Origin: a virus
Reading direction: 5' to 3' (one strand)
DNA length: 24,808 nucleotides
IMG/VR virus record: IMGVR_UViG_3300001472_000140
Span: 1,552-26,359 of that record
Shown here: in pieces, positions 15,060-21,960 of the stretch
How the letters are laid out: every line of letters begins with the position of its first letter
Numbering within the stretch: the stretch's first letter is position 1
Position numbers and translations under genes: made by a program
The notes under the pieces: generated by a model
Told to the model about the DNA's origin: nothing
The model's database searches: none
What the model saw: only the letters and a program-made list of their open reading frames with translations

Positions 15060-15506
15060 ATCATTTCTATCAAAAACTGTAGCCTGAACCGACTCTGCTT
15101 CAGTACCTTTATTATCAAATTTATCGATTCTTGCTTTCTTGAGCATTAAATCTATTTGCTGTAACTTGGCTTTTGTCTTGGCGTCACTGGCGTCTAAGGC
15201 TATCTTTAACATGTTACTTGCCTCTGCAAATACTTTACCAGCCGCCATGTCACTTACATTCATACCTAAACTCATTAGTTGTTCATAACTGTTTATAGCC
15301 TTTTTGGCTATATCGTTCATTTCAACTTCGTGATCCTCTAAACCTCTGATTTCTTTGAATGCTAAGTTAATTTTTTCACTAACACTTAAGGCACCTTGTG
15401 TTTCCTCAATAATTTCCTGAGTTTCTGCTACTGTAGGAACATTTTCCGTATCTGTAACTTCCTCCATAGGAGGCAAGTTGAACTCTTCTTCAAGTTTTCT
15501 TGTCAT
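15021..15506 (-). CDS. gp16: Terminase small subunit gp16
   Basis: 161 aa, almost the length of T4 gp16 (164). It recognises concatemeric DNA and stimulates gp17. The pattern matches marine T4-like gp16: MTRKLEEEFNLPP start, an acidic linker, then a helical core with SYEQLMSLGMNVSDMAAGKV, ALDASDAKTKAKLQQID and the conserved tail ATVFDRNDLLKIIK. ATG 15506 follows the late box AATAAATA (15512-15519) with a 5-nt gap and no Shine-Dalgarno. The stop codon of gp4 lies inside that box. Its 3' end overlaps a plus-strand small gene by 39 nt. Confidence 0.85.
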   Translation of the reverse strand: MTRKLEEEFNLPPMEEVTDTENVPTVAETQEIIEETQGALSVSEKINLAFKEIRGLEDHEVEMNDIAKKAINSYEQLMSLGMNVSDMAAGKVFAEASNMLKIALDASDAKTKAKLQQIDLMLKKARIDKFDNKGTEAESVQATVFDRNDLLKIIKGGGGDS

Positions 15507-15511
15507 ATTAG

Positions 15512-15519
15512 TATTTATT
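15512..15519 (-). promoter_or_regulatory. Late promoter box of gp16
   Basis: AATAAATA on the minus strand, gap CTAAT, then the gp16 ATG. The gp4 stop codon (15518-15520) is embedded in it. Confidence 0.7.
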
Positions 15520-15988
15520 ACTTGCGTTTTTTAGCAACTCGTTTCTTCGCCTTACGAGGTTTATTATTTCTAAATATTTGGTCTTCGTTTATTACTTTAA
15601 AACGAATACCTTTACGTTTACACCACTCTTGAGCCGCTGTCCATTTAGCGGCGTTTAGATGTGTTTGTATTTGCTGGCCCTGAGTCCTAGCATTTTCTAA
15701 TGTGGTTTGATTAGCAGGCTTAATTTCGATAAGCTCAACATGTTGAGCACCATCTTTATCTGTGTATTGCACCATAAAGTCTGGAACATAGTTGTGATAC
15801 TTTCCATCTACTGGACTTCTGTAAGGTATCTTTACATTTTCACTTGCCCATTTTGTAATATTGGGATGATTATCACACATTCTCATGAATGCTAACTCCC
15901 AACTACTTCTATAGGTAGGTAATTTTCCACCTACAAATTTAGATCCGTTTACAATTTCGTATTTGCCTTTTGCGAATTTAGTTGCCAT
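15518..15988 (-). CDS. gp4: Head completion protein gp4 (nuclease fold)
   Basis: 156 aa, close to T4 gp4 (150). It finishes filled heads before tail joining. The PD-(D/E)xK-like set is visible: E31 in SSWELAF, PD70 in NYVPDFMV and E88-I-K90 in LIEIKP, preceded by IPYRSPVDGKYH. The C-terminus is very basic (KPRKAKKRVAKKRK), suited to DNA contact. ATG 15988 lies 5 nt from a late box CATAAATA that overlaps the stop codon of the 144-aa gene. Gene order gp4-gp16 fits a head-maturation and packaging cluster. Confidence 0.88.
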   Translation of the reverse strand: MATKFAKGKYEIVNGSKFVGGKLPTYRSSWELAFMRMCDNHPNITKWASENVKIPYRSPVDGKYHNYVPDFMVQYTDKDGAQHVELIEIKPANQTTLENARTQGQQIQTHLNAAKWTAAQEWCKRKGIRFKVINEDQIFRNNKPRKAKKRVAKKRK

Positions 15989-15993
15989 AGTAC

Positions 15994-16001
15994 TATTTAT
16001 G
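15994..16001 (-). promoter_or_regulatory. Late promoter box of gp4
   Basis: CATAAATA, gap GTACT, then the gp4 ATG. The TAA stop of the upstream 144-aa gene (15997-15999) is part of the box. Confidence 0.75.
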
Positions 16002-16431
16002 GCTTAATGAGTGCTGATATTTTGCTACGTGAGTTTAATGTTGGGGATTTTAAATCTATTTTATTACCTGCGGGTCTAAAAGAATTTATGGCCGCATAAG
16101 CATCTACAGTCAATTTTAACGAATCCTGATTCATTTCAAAATATGTTGTAGGATGTAATCCTTGTACTTCTGCAACTTTAATTAAAACTCTTGCCATTGC
16201 TTTGGCATTAGATTTTTTAAAACCTATTGCTTGTAATTTTGTTTCTACAACTGAAAGTGTACTTGGATCTATTGGTGTATCTTTAGGTGCGGCAATTTCT
16301 GCCAGTATTTCTGAACTTGCTTCTGGTAATGGAAATTTTACACTTGCATTATCAATATACGCAACTAAAGTATCTTTAACAACTTTATACGAAACTTCAT
16401 TACCAAAAGTATTATATATAGATGTTGACAC
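15997..16431 (-). CDS. Conserved-type late structural protein, 144 aa, GTG start
   Basis: 144 aa. The start is GTG at 16431, in a 1-nt TAGTG overlap with the preceding gene and behind a strong GGGAGG Shine-Dalgarno that lies within that gene's last codons. The N-terminus (SIYNTFGNEVSYKVVKDTLVAYI) looks like a beta-rich virion domain; the C-terminal half is helical. No name can be given. It is co-translated with the tube-fold protein and sits just upstream of gp4, so a tail or neck component is likely. No cysteine is present. Confidence 0.72.
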   Translation of the reverse strand: MSTSIYNTFGNEVSYKVVKDTLVAYIDNASVKFPLPEASSEILAEIAAPKDTPIDPSTLSVVETKLQAIGFKKSNAKAMARVLIKVAEVQGLHPTTYFEMNQDSLKLTVDAYAAINSFRPAGNKIDLKSPTLNSRSKISALIKP

Positions 16432-17609
16432 TATTCACCTCCCTTTTTAGGGGCAGTTACTATGTTTGCCTCTTTTTTAGTAAGTTCTCTTTCTGCTACA
16501 CTGAGTACATAGTTTTGTACTGCATCTCCAACATGATTTCCAGTAAGTTTGGCTAAAATAGCCGTACTTAATAATGATTTACCTGGATTCTTATCTGGGT
16601 CTGTTGACAATGGTAAATCAATTGCATCATATGTACTAGGCGTTGGCTTGGTTCCGCCAGCCTTTTTCTTAGTTTCGTCGCCTTCACTACTCGCATCATC
16701 TGATTTTGGTGGTTTTGCTTCTTCTTTCTTTTCCGGAGTTTGTGGTTGTAATGTTCTTCCTCTAGTACCAAACTTACCGTCTGAATTTCCTAGGAACTGC
16801 ATATCTGTTCCGTCGTCTATAATACCCAATGGTTTAACAAGTATTTCGTCACTAGCAAAATTAAGTCCTACTACATTCTCAAATCTATCTAAATCTACTC
16901 CAGAAAGATCAAAGTTTGCAATATCAAATGTAGTAAAGTTTTCATAATCACATTGTATTGTAAACTCTACAAATTCATTACTACTATAATCTATATCACC
17001 AAAATCAAAACTATTAATAAGTGGATTTGTCATACTATATTGTACACCTTTTCCACCGTGATACATAATTATATCTATACGCTCAAAAAATTGTTTTGTT
17101 CGTTGTAAATTTAGTCCTGCTTCTCCACTTTTAAAACTTGTTCCACCAAATGATGAACTTGGATTTTCTAATGCAGAGTCTGTATTAACTTTGATATCTC
17201 TATCGCCTGTAGCATTTTTGTTTCGTGGATTCATATATAGATAAGAAAAATATCTCATCAATACTTGTAACCATTCATTGTTTAGTGTATCAAATACAGC
17301 AATTTCTACAGGTGCATACTCAACTCCTGTTGTTACAATTTTCTTTTTGTTGTATTGATTTTTTACTATGTTTTTAAATGTTACAGAAGGCAATTTTGCT
17401 CTTCTTACTAAACTAGAAATGTTTGTTTTAAATGTATGATTTTCCATATCTAGAAAAGACGCCAAATCTCTGTTGAAAACAAAGTTCACATATCCTTCAA
17501 ATTTGATACGTGGTGGATTGACGTCAGGTCTAAATCTGTAATTATTACGGAAGTCTCTGGCGTAGAATTTATCTTTAGTGTTTTTACCTAAAAATTTAAG
17601 AAAATTCAT
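16431..17609 (-). CDS. Tail-tube-fold structural protein, possibly baseplate-tube initiator (gp54/gp48-like)
   Basis: 392 aa. Residues ~40-240 show features of the tube fold seen in gp19: LVRRAKLPSVTFKN, then VEYAPVEIAVFDTLNN, then a long stretch leading to IDIIMYHGGKGVQYSMTNPL and FVEFTIQCDYENFT. The C-terminal third is a low-complexity Pro/Lys/Glu/Ser linker (TPEKKEEAKPPKSDD) then a short helical end. It follows gp19 by 25 nt with TTGAGG as Shine-Dalgarno. T4 encodes three paralogues of this fold (gp19, gp48, gp54); which one this corresponds to, or whether it is a separate marine paralogue, cannot be settled by eye. Confidence 0.65.
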   Translation of the reverse strand: MNFLKFLGKNTKDKFYARDFRNNYRFRPDVNPPRIKFEGYVNFVFNRDLASFLDMENHTFKTNISSLVRRAKLPSVTFKNIVKNQYNKKKIVTTGVEYAPVEIAVFDTLNNEWLQVLMRYFSYLYMNPRNKNATGDRDIKVNTDSALENPSSSFGGTSFKSGEAGLNLQRTKQFFERIDIIMYHGGKGVQYSMTNPLINSFDFGDIDYSSNEFVEFTIQCDYENFTTFDIANFDLSGVDLDRFENVVGLNFASDEILVKPLGIIDDGTDMQFLGNSDGKFGTRGRTLQPQTPEKKEEAKPPKSDDASSEGDETKKKAGGTKPTPSTYDAIDLPLSTDPDKNPGKSLLSTAILAKLTGNHVGDAVQNYVLSVAERELTKKEANIVTAPKKGGE

Positions 17610-17634
17610 ACCAGAGCCACCTCAAGTTAAGCCG

Positions 17635-18273
17635 TTAAACTCCGATTGTTGAACCGGTGCTTACTGTTTCTGGGAATGGGTTTCCTGCTACTGTTCTGCC
17701 ATTAATATCGTTATCACCTTCATAGTGAGTTGCGTTATCGTAACGTACCTGCATAGTAACTGTTACTTGCTCGCCTGTAGCATAGTCGCCATCACTGTAG
17801 TCTACGTTTGTTAAAAAACATCCTTCAAGGAACCAAACCTCTGTAGCACCTGCATTAACACCATCCAATACTTCAATTTGCATGTCAAATTTGTAATCTG
17901 AACCTGATGCTGGAGTAGTTTGTTGGAAGTGGTTAACCTGTCTTTGGACTTGTGATCCAACTGACTTGGCTACTTGGTTAGTTATATCGTCCCTTACTGT
18001 TACAGTAATTTGTTCCCAAGCATGTTTACCTTGTAGGTAACTTCTTGAGTTATAACTATCAATAATTATTTCTTCATAAGTAATTTTTGGTCTAGTAACG
18101 TTTTGTACGTTTTGTGTCAATATTTTAGCCTCTGGTGCTCCACCAAAGTTATTTAAAAAACTAACCCTAAATCTGTACTTCAGTTTCGGCATTAAAATAC
18201 CGGAACCAGTTGCACCCGTTACCGGAACTCCAAACTTACTTTTGGTTTCGTTTGTTGCACTTGATACTGCCAT
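17635..18273 (-). CDS. gp19: Tail tube protein gp19
   Basis: 212 aa (T4 gp19 is 163). It polymerises into the inner tail tube. The N-terminus SKFGVPVTGATGSGILMPKL is followed by YRFRVSFLNNFGG, QNVQNVTRPKITYEEI, a hairpin YLQGKHAWEQITVTVRDD and the C-terminal FLEGCFLTNVDYSDGDYATG with VTVTMQVRYDNATHY: the standard T4-like tube pattern. The extra length is a short loop insertion and tail. ATG 18273 has AGGAGAAC upstream and a late box at 18305-18312. A complete unrelated gene cassette separates it from gp18, which normally precedes it directly. Confidence 0.95.
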   Translation of the reverse strand: MAVSSATNETKSKFGVPVTGATGSGILMPKLKYRFRVSFLNNFGGAPEAKILTQNVQNVTRPKITYEEIIIDSYNSRSYLQGKHAWEQITVTVRDDITNQVAKSVGSQVQRQVNHFQQTTPASGSDYKFDMQIEVLDGVNAGATEVWFLEGCFLTNVDYSDGDYATGEQVTVTMQVRYDNATHYEGDNDINGRTVAGNPFPETVSTGSTIGV

Positions 18274-18304
18274 ATTGTTCTCCTAGAACTAAATTATATG
18301 CAAA

Positions 18305-18312
18305 TATTTATC
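18305..18312 (-). promoter_or_regulatory. Late promoter box of gp19
   Basis: GATAAATA on the minus strand, about 31 nt from the ATG, leaving a leader with AGGAG. Together with the terminator just upstream it restarts late transcription after the 192-aa cassette. Confidence 0.72.
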
Positions 18313-18349
18313 ATTTCTAGCAGAAAATAATTAACAAGTGTTTTAATAA

Positions 18350-18367
18350 AGTCATAAAAAAAGGGCA
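18350..18367. repeat. 18-bp direct repeat, copy 1
   Basis: AGTCATAAAAAAAGGGCA on the plus strand, identical to 19046-19063. The copies are 696 bp apart and bracket the 192-aa gene plus its promoter. Confidence 0.85.
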
Positions 18368-18382
18368 ATTAAATGCCCTTTT
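18350..18382 (-). terminator. Rho-independent terminator after the 192-aa gene
   Basis: Minus strand AAAAGGGCA, 6-nt loop, TGCCCTTTT, running into a T7 tract (18362-18356): an almost ideal intrinsic terminator. Positions 18350-18367 are one copy of the 18-bp direct repeat bounding the cassette; the other is at 19046-19063. Confidence 0.88.
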
Positions 18383-18397
18383 AATGCTCTTTCTCCC

Positions 18398-18976
18398 CTA
18401 CGCCGACTCTTTAATCCTGTTTATAGCAACGTCTCCGCTCTCTATAATAGCAGTAATGTCTGTAAAACCATAACTTTCAACTAAAAAGTATCTAGTTTGT
18501 GGAACTATATCAGCAACTTCCATTACTTCATAACCTACTTGTGGAACTTCAGCAATAATGTCACCAACTGATAGTGAATGCATATTTCTGTATTCAATAG
18601 TTTTACCTTCTCTTACAAATGACTTCATTGTGAATCCACTAACATGACTATCAAACACGACATCTTCCATTGTGTCTTCATCTAAGTATTGTTGGTTAAG
18701 TATAGCAAATACTTCATTTTTACTTTTAACAGTATAATCCATATCACCATTTGATACACCATTGTATCTGCCATCTACCTCACATACTTTTGTATAGTGT
18801 GAGAAAAACTCTGCTTTAAAGTTAATTTTTCTGTCATCGCCTCTGCCATGTAAAGTTTCCATTTTAGCATTATATAGCGGATATTTTTCAGCGGCACCTG
18901 TGTGTCCTCTGTCATTAGAATTAACAAAATCGGAAATTTCGTTACTAACTTGGATTTGATAAATGTTGTATTGCAT
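18398..18976 (-). CDS. Early-type gene of unknown function inserted between gp18 and gp19
   Basis: 192 aa, soluble, beta-rich by eye (MQYNIYQIQVSNEISDFV; EYRNMHSLSVGDIIAEVP; YFLVESYGFTDITAII). The region HSLSVGDIIA...VGYEVMEV resembles small beta-barrel proteins, but no family is recognised. The ATG has GGGAG upstream. Unlike its neighbours it has a sigma70 promoter (19011-19038) and its own strong terminator. It is flanked by near-identical terminators containing an 18-bp direct repeat, so it looks like an inserted, self-sufficient cassette (moron-like). No cysteine cluster or membrane helix is seen. Early expression suggests host interaction rather than a virion part, despite its position among tail genes. 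Confidence 0.82.
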   Translation of the reverse strand: MQYNIYQIQVSNEISDFVNSNDRGHTGAAEKYPLYNAKMETLHGRGDDRKINFKAEFFSHYTKVCEVDGRYNGVSNGDMDYTVKSKNEVFAILNQQYLDEDTMEDVVFDSHVSGFTMKSFVREGKTIEYRNMHSLSVGDIIAEVPQVGYEVMEVADIVPQTRYFLVESYGFTDITAIIESGDVAINRIKESA

Positions 18977-19010
18977 AAATGACTCCCATCTTTTTATTTA
19001 ATATACAACT

Positions 19011-19038
19011 AGTATAGCAGATTTTGTGATATTGTCAA
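19011..19038 (-). promoter_or_regulatory. Sigma70 promoter of the 192-aa gene
   Basis: Minus strand TTGACA (19038-19033), 16-nt spacer, TATACT (19016-19011). It resembles the ATPase promoter, sharing AAAATCTG just before the -10. It lies directly downstream of the gp18 terminator. Confidence 0.85.
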
Positions 19039-19045
19039 GCCTTTT

Positions 19046-19063
19046 AGTCATAAAAAAAGGGCA
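19046..19063. repeat. 18-bp direct repeat, copy 2
   Basis: Identical to 18350-18367. It is the trailing half of the gp18 terminator plus 5 nt beyond the T-tract. Confidence 0.85.
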
Positions 19064-19080
19064 GTAAAACTGCCCTTTTT
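19052..19080 (-). terminator. Rho-independent terminator after gp18
   Basis: Minus strand AAAAAGGGCAG (19080-19070), loop TTTTA, CTGCCCTTTTT, then a T7 tract. An 11-bp perfect stem. It ends the sheath transcript just before the early promoter of the 192-aa gene. Confidence 0.9.
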
Positions 19081-19095
19081 AAAAGTTTTAAAAAC

Positions 19096-21849
19096 TTATG
19101 ATGCTGTTGAACCCAATGTGTTCTGGATTCTGATCGGTATGTAAATAAACTCTACTGCTTTCACTGGTTGTACAGCGATATCAATGTATAGTTCGTTTCT
19201 ATCGATTCTAGCCGCAGTATTATTTGTTGTGTCACAAACTGTAACAAAGTCAAATAATCCACGTTGTTGTACTAATTGAGCTAACAATCTGTCTACAACT
19301 ACTTTAGCATTTGCTCTTGTAACCTCATCATTTGGTTCAAACAAGAATGGTTTTACTGCATCATCAAGTTGTTCTCTGATGTAAATAACCAATCTTGAAA
19401 CATTAACTCTGTCCAATGCACTTGATACTGAGTTGAGTGTTTTCTGTCCAAATACTGCAATTCCTCTTCCTGGGAAGTTACCAATTGGGTTAATTTTGTT
19501 AAGGTAAAGACTGTCTCTTTGTCCTTCACTTAAACTAACTGCTTGGAATTCTCCAGTAGTTGCATCAAGGTAACCTGTAGACGTTGCATTATTGACAACA
19601 CCTCTTTGGAAACCTGCTGGTGCAAACCAAGGGAAAGCAACTGAGTCATTAAATGCAATAGTTCTTAATGCCATATGTGAAGCAGGAACCATAACTGTTG
19701 TACCGTCTAGGTTTGTTGATAAACCATGTGGGTAGTAAACAGCCGCTTGTGAAGATGCACTAATAAGTCCGTCTTCTCCGTTCTCTGTCGCATTGCCGAC
19801 ATTAGTAGCCCAGTTTTGTGTGCTTGTAGCATCTGCTGATAATCTCATTGGAGCATCTGCAACACAAAATACTGTATCTTTTCTATTAACACTTAAAGCC
19901 AACATTTCGTCTAAACATTCTGCATATCCTGGAGTAGAACAAATATTAAATCTGTTTGTCTCATTTAGGATTTCCTGGTTAGCCACTAGTTGTGATTGCA
20001 TTGCTCTTACAACTACTTTACGTTGTGCTTTTCTCAGCATATATGGTGAACCATCAGTTTTATTACCTGAATAATCTTTCCATAAACCGCTTGTTGCGTC
20101 GTATTGCTTAACATTACCTACTGAAGCCATTTTATTCCATGCTAACATATTAACAGGATATAATGCCGCATTAGGAAGTCCATTAGTAGTACTTAACAAA
20201 GCACCACTTGAACTTGCTCTAAAGTCGCCAAATAAGATACCATCGCTGGTAACTTGGTCTGCATTATCTACTAATACCCAAACAGAACTTGCTCTCTTAT
20301 AGATTTTAGGGAAGTTTTCTAAATCGCTACTATCGATCCAAATATCACCGTCTACTAAACTACTTGCGCCATCACTTTGTAATGTTGGTGCTGAAGCACT
20401 AAACTGAGCGTCATTTGAATAAGTTGCCCATGTACCTGCATTTTGATATAGTAAATCAATATTTGTATTAGCAACATTATTATCATACCATAATGTTCCT
20501 TGTACTGCTGGTCCTGTAATTGCGTTGTCAGATGCTTCATAACTTAATGATTTAAAGTTACTGTATGTTCCTACTGCAATATTAATGTCTGCTGGTGTAT
20601 AACCTGAAACATTACCTGCCGCAAGACCAATATCTTTACCGTCTGACGTTGTAATTGTAACTTTACCTGATACATTACTTGCAACTGCTGTTGTGGCACT
20701 AAATCCTGTTGCCCCATTAATACTTGCAACTATATCATCTACTGATACTGAAGACACATCTGCACCTGCAAATGTAACTGGAATATCTGCCGCACCATTA
20801 ATGCTGACGTTAATAGATACTTTACCAGCATGTGCTGTAAAGTTTTGTCCGTCTGCTACAGCACTTGAACTTGCAACTGAAAGTGTAGCACTTCCGTTAT
20901 GTCTTTTCAATGTAAATGATGCTTCTGAACCGCCGTCTGCCCATAAATCACCAACTGCTGGAGATGGATATGTATTTGCATATACAACGTTTGAATCTTC
21001 TTCTGCTACAATACTCTCTACTGCAAAAGCACTAGTAGTAGTTGAATATTCTTTAACAACAATGTTTGAACCATTGTTAGGTGTTGTTTCTTGTAAGAAA
21101 ATATCACCTGTTGATAAAGCACCACCACCTGATTTTGTTGTAGGTATTGCTAAATGGCTTGCAAACTGAAAATCACCTGCTGAGCCACTTACAGCACTTG
21201 ACCAATTACTTGAACCGATCTTGTACCATGCATTTGCTATTTTTTCGTAAAAGTCAATAGTAGACTTTGTTGCACCTGTGCTAGTGTAGTAAGATACACA
21301 AAAGTCACCCGTTACGCCGAAAGCCGCTTTTGGGTCACCATTGCCGTCAACTTCTGACGCACCAGGTTTTTTAACTGTTTTTAACACCCATGCTGAGCTC
21401 TCATACCTTTTAAGACCCCATGAAGTTAAACTAGTGTCTAACCAATAGGCTCCGTTGGCTGGTGCTTTTGTAGGTGCTGTTGAACTTGCTGAAAGTTCGT
21501 CGAGGTCAATGTCTGCTCTAAGTACATAGGCTCTGTTTGCGATACCTAAGAAACTGTAAGCGGCCATTAGACCATATTCATTCTGTTCATTACCATGTAA
21601 AGGTGTAGAACCACTTGTTTTAAAGACTGGATTACCAAAGTTCTGTAGTAATTCTCTTTGTGAAGTGATTTGATACAACTTACCGGCTGTTGCTGATGTG
21701 GTATATGCGGCTGTAGATGTTCCGTCTGGGGCCTTTTTGTCTTGTGCAGTTGCAATCACAATTAATGGGACTGATCCTGCACCAGCGGCCGCGTAAAACG
21801 ATTCGTCTGATACACTTATACTAACACCAGGGCTAATTAATGTTGCCAT
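19096..21849 (-). CDS. gp18: Tail sheath protein gp18 with a very large modular insertion
   Basis: 917 aa, against 659 for T4 gp18. It forms the contractile sheath. The sheath core is split: residues 1-~125 (ISPGVSISVSDES, QNEYGLMAAYSFLGIANRAYV) and ~610-917 (RFNICSTPGYAE, FPWFAPAGFQRGVVN, FPGRGIAVFGQKTL, VSRLVIYIREQLDDA, DRNELYIDIAVQPVKAVEFI). Between them ~480 residues contain repeated G-x-x-W-x-D modules (near residues 133, 302, 454, 504) and a domain at ~335-420 (VSINVSINGAADIPVTF, DDIVASINGATGF, KVTITTSDGKDI) resembling the flagellin/hook IN motif. The ATG has AAGGAGAACAAC before it and a late box at 21894-21901. An 11-bp-stem terminator follows. The insertion probably decorates the sheath surface. 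Confidence 0.94.
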   Translation of the reverse strand: MATLISPGVSISVSDESFYAAAGAGSVPLIVIATAQDKKAPDGTSTAAYTTSATAGKLYQITSQRELLQNFGNPVFKTSGSTPLHGNEQNEYGLMAAYSFLGIANRAYVLRADIDLDELSASSTAPTKAPANGAYWLDTSLTSWGLKRYESSAWVLKTVKKPGASEVDGNGDPKAAFGVTGDFCVSYYTSTGATKSTIDFYEKIANAWYKIGSSNWSSAVSGSAGDFQFASHLAIPTTKSGGGALSTGDIFLQETTPNNGSNIVVKEYSTTTSAFAVESIVAEEDSNVVYANTYPSPAVGDLWADGGSEASFTLKRHNGSATLSVASSSAVADGQNFTAHAGKVSINVSINGAADIPVTFAGADVSSVSVDDIVASINGATGFSATTAVASNVSGKVTITTSDGKDIGLAAGNVSGYTPADINIAVGTYSNFKSLSYEASDNAITGPAVQGTLWYDNNVANTNIDLLYQNAGTWATYSNDAQFSASAPTLQSDGASSLVDGDIWIDSSDLENFPKIYKRASSVWVLVDNADQVTSDGILFGDFRASSSGALLSTTNGLPNAALYPVNMLAWNKMASVGNVKQYDATSGLWKDYSGNKTDGSPYMLRKAQRKVVVRAMQSQLVANQEILNETNRFNICSTPGYAECLDEMLALSVNRKDTVFCVADAPMRLSADATSTQNWATNVGNATENGEDGLISASSQAAVYYPHGLSTNLDGTTVMVPASHMALRTIAFNDSVAFPWFAPAGFQRGVVNNATSTGYLDATTGEFQAVSLSEGQRDSLYLNKINPIGNFPGRGIAVFGQKTLNSVSSALDRVNVSRLVIYIREQLDDAVKPFLFEPNDEVTRANAKVVVDRLLAQLVQQRGLFDFVTVCDTTNNTAARIDRNELYIDIAVQPVKAVEFIYIPIRIQNTLGSTAS

Positions 21850-21893
21850 GTTGTTCTCCTTAATTTATATTAGTACTAATAATATAGTAATAG

Positions 21894-21901
21894 TATTTAT
21901 C
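21894..21901 (-). promoter_or_regulatory. Late promoter box of gp18
   Basis: GATAAATA on the minus strand, 44 nt before the ATG; the leader carries AAGGAG. Immediately upstream is a 10-bp-phased repeat (21911-21960). Confidence 0.72.
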
Positions 21902-21910
21902 AGATTTGCG

Positions 21911-21960
21911 TATTTTAGTGTATTTAAGGATATTAGGTTGTATTAGGCTGTATTATATTA
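21911..21960. repeat. Five 10-bp units each starting with TATT, upstream of gp18 promoter
   Basis: Plus-strand decamers at 21911, 21921, 21931, 21941 and 21951 all begin TATT; the two central ones differ at one base (TATTAGGTTG, TATTAGGCTG). The spacing is one helical turn. It covers the 3' end of the dNMP kinase gene. Confidence 0.65.

Noticed and set aside
16549-16947. 132-aa plus-strand open frame opposite the tube-fold protein
   Set aside because: Antisense shadow of the Pro/Lys/Ser linker, with no start signals.
20693-21169. 158-aa plus-strand open frame opposite gp18
   Set aside because: It is a mirror of the Ala/Ser/Thr-rich sheath insertion. No promoter, ribosome site or domain; hydrophobic low-complexity product.
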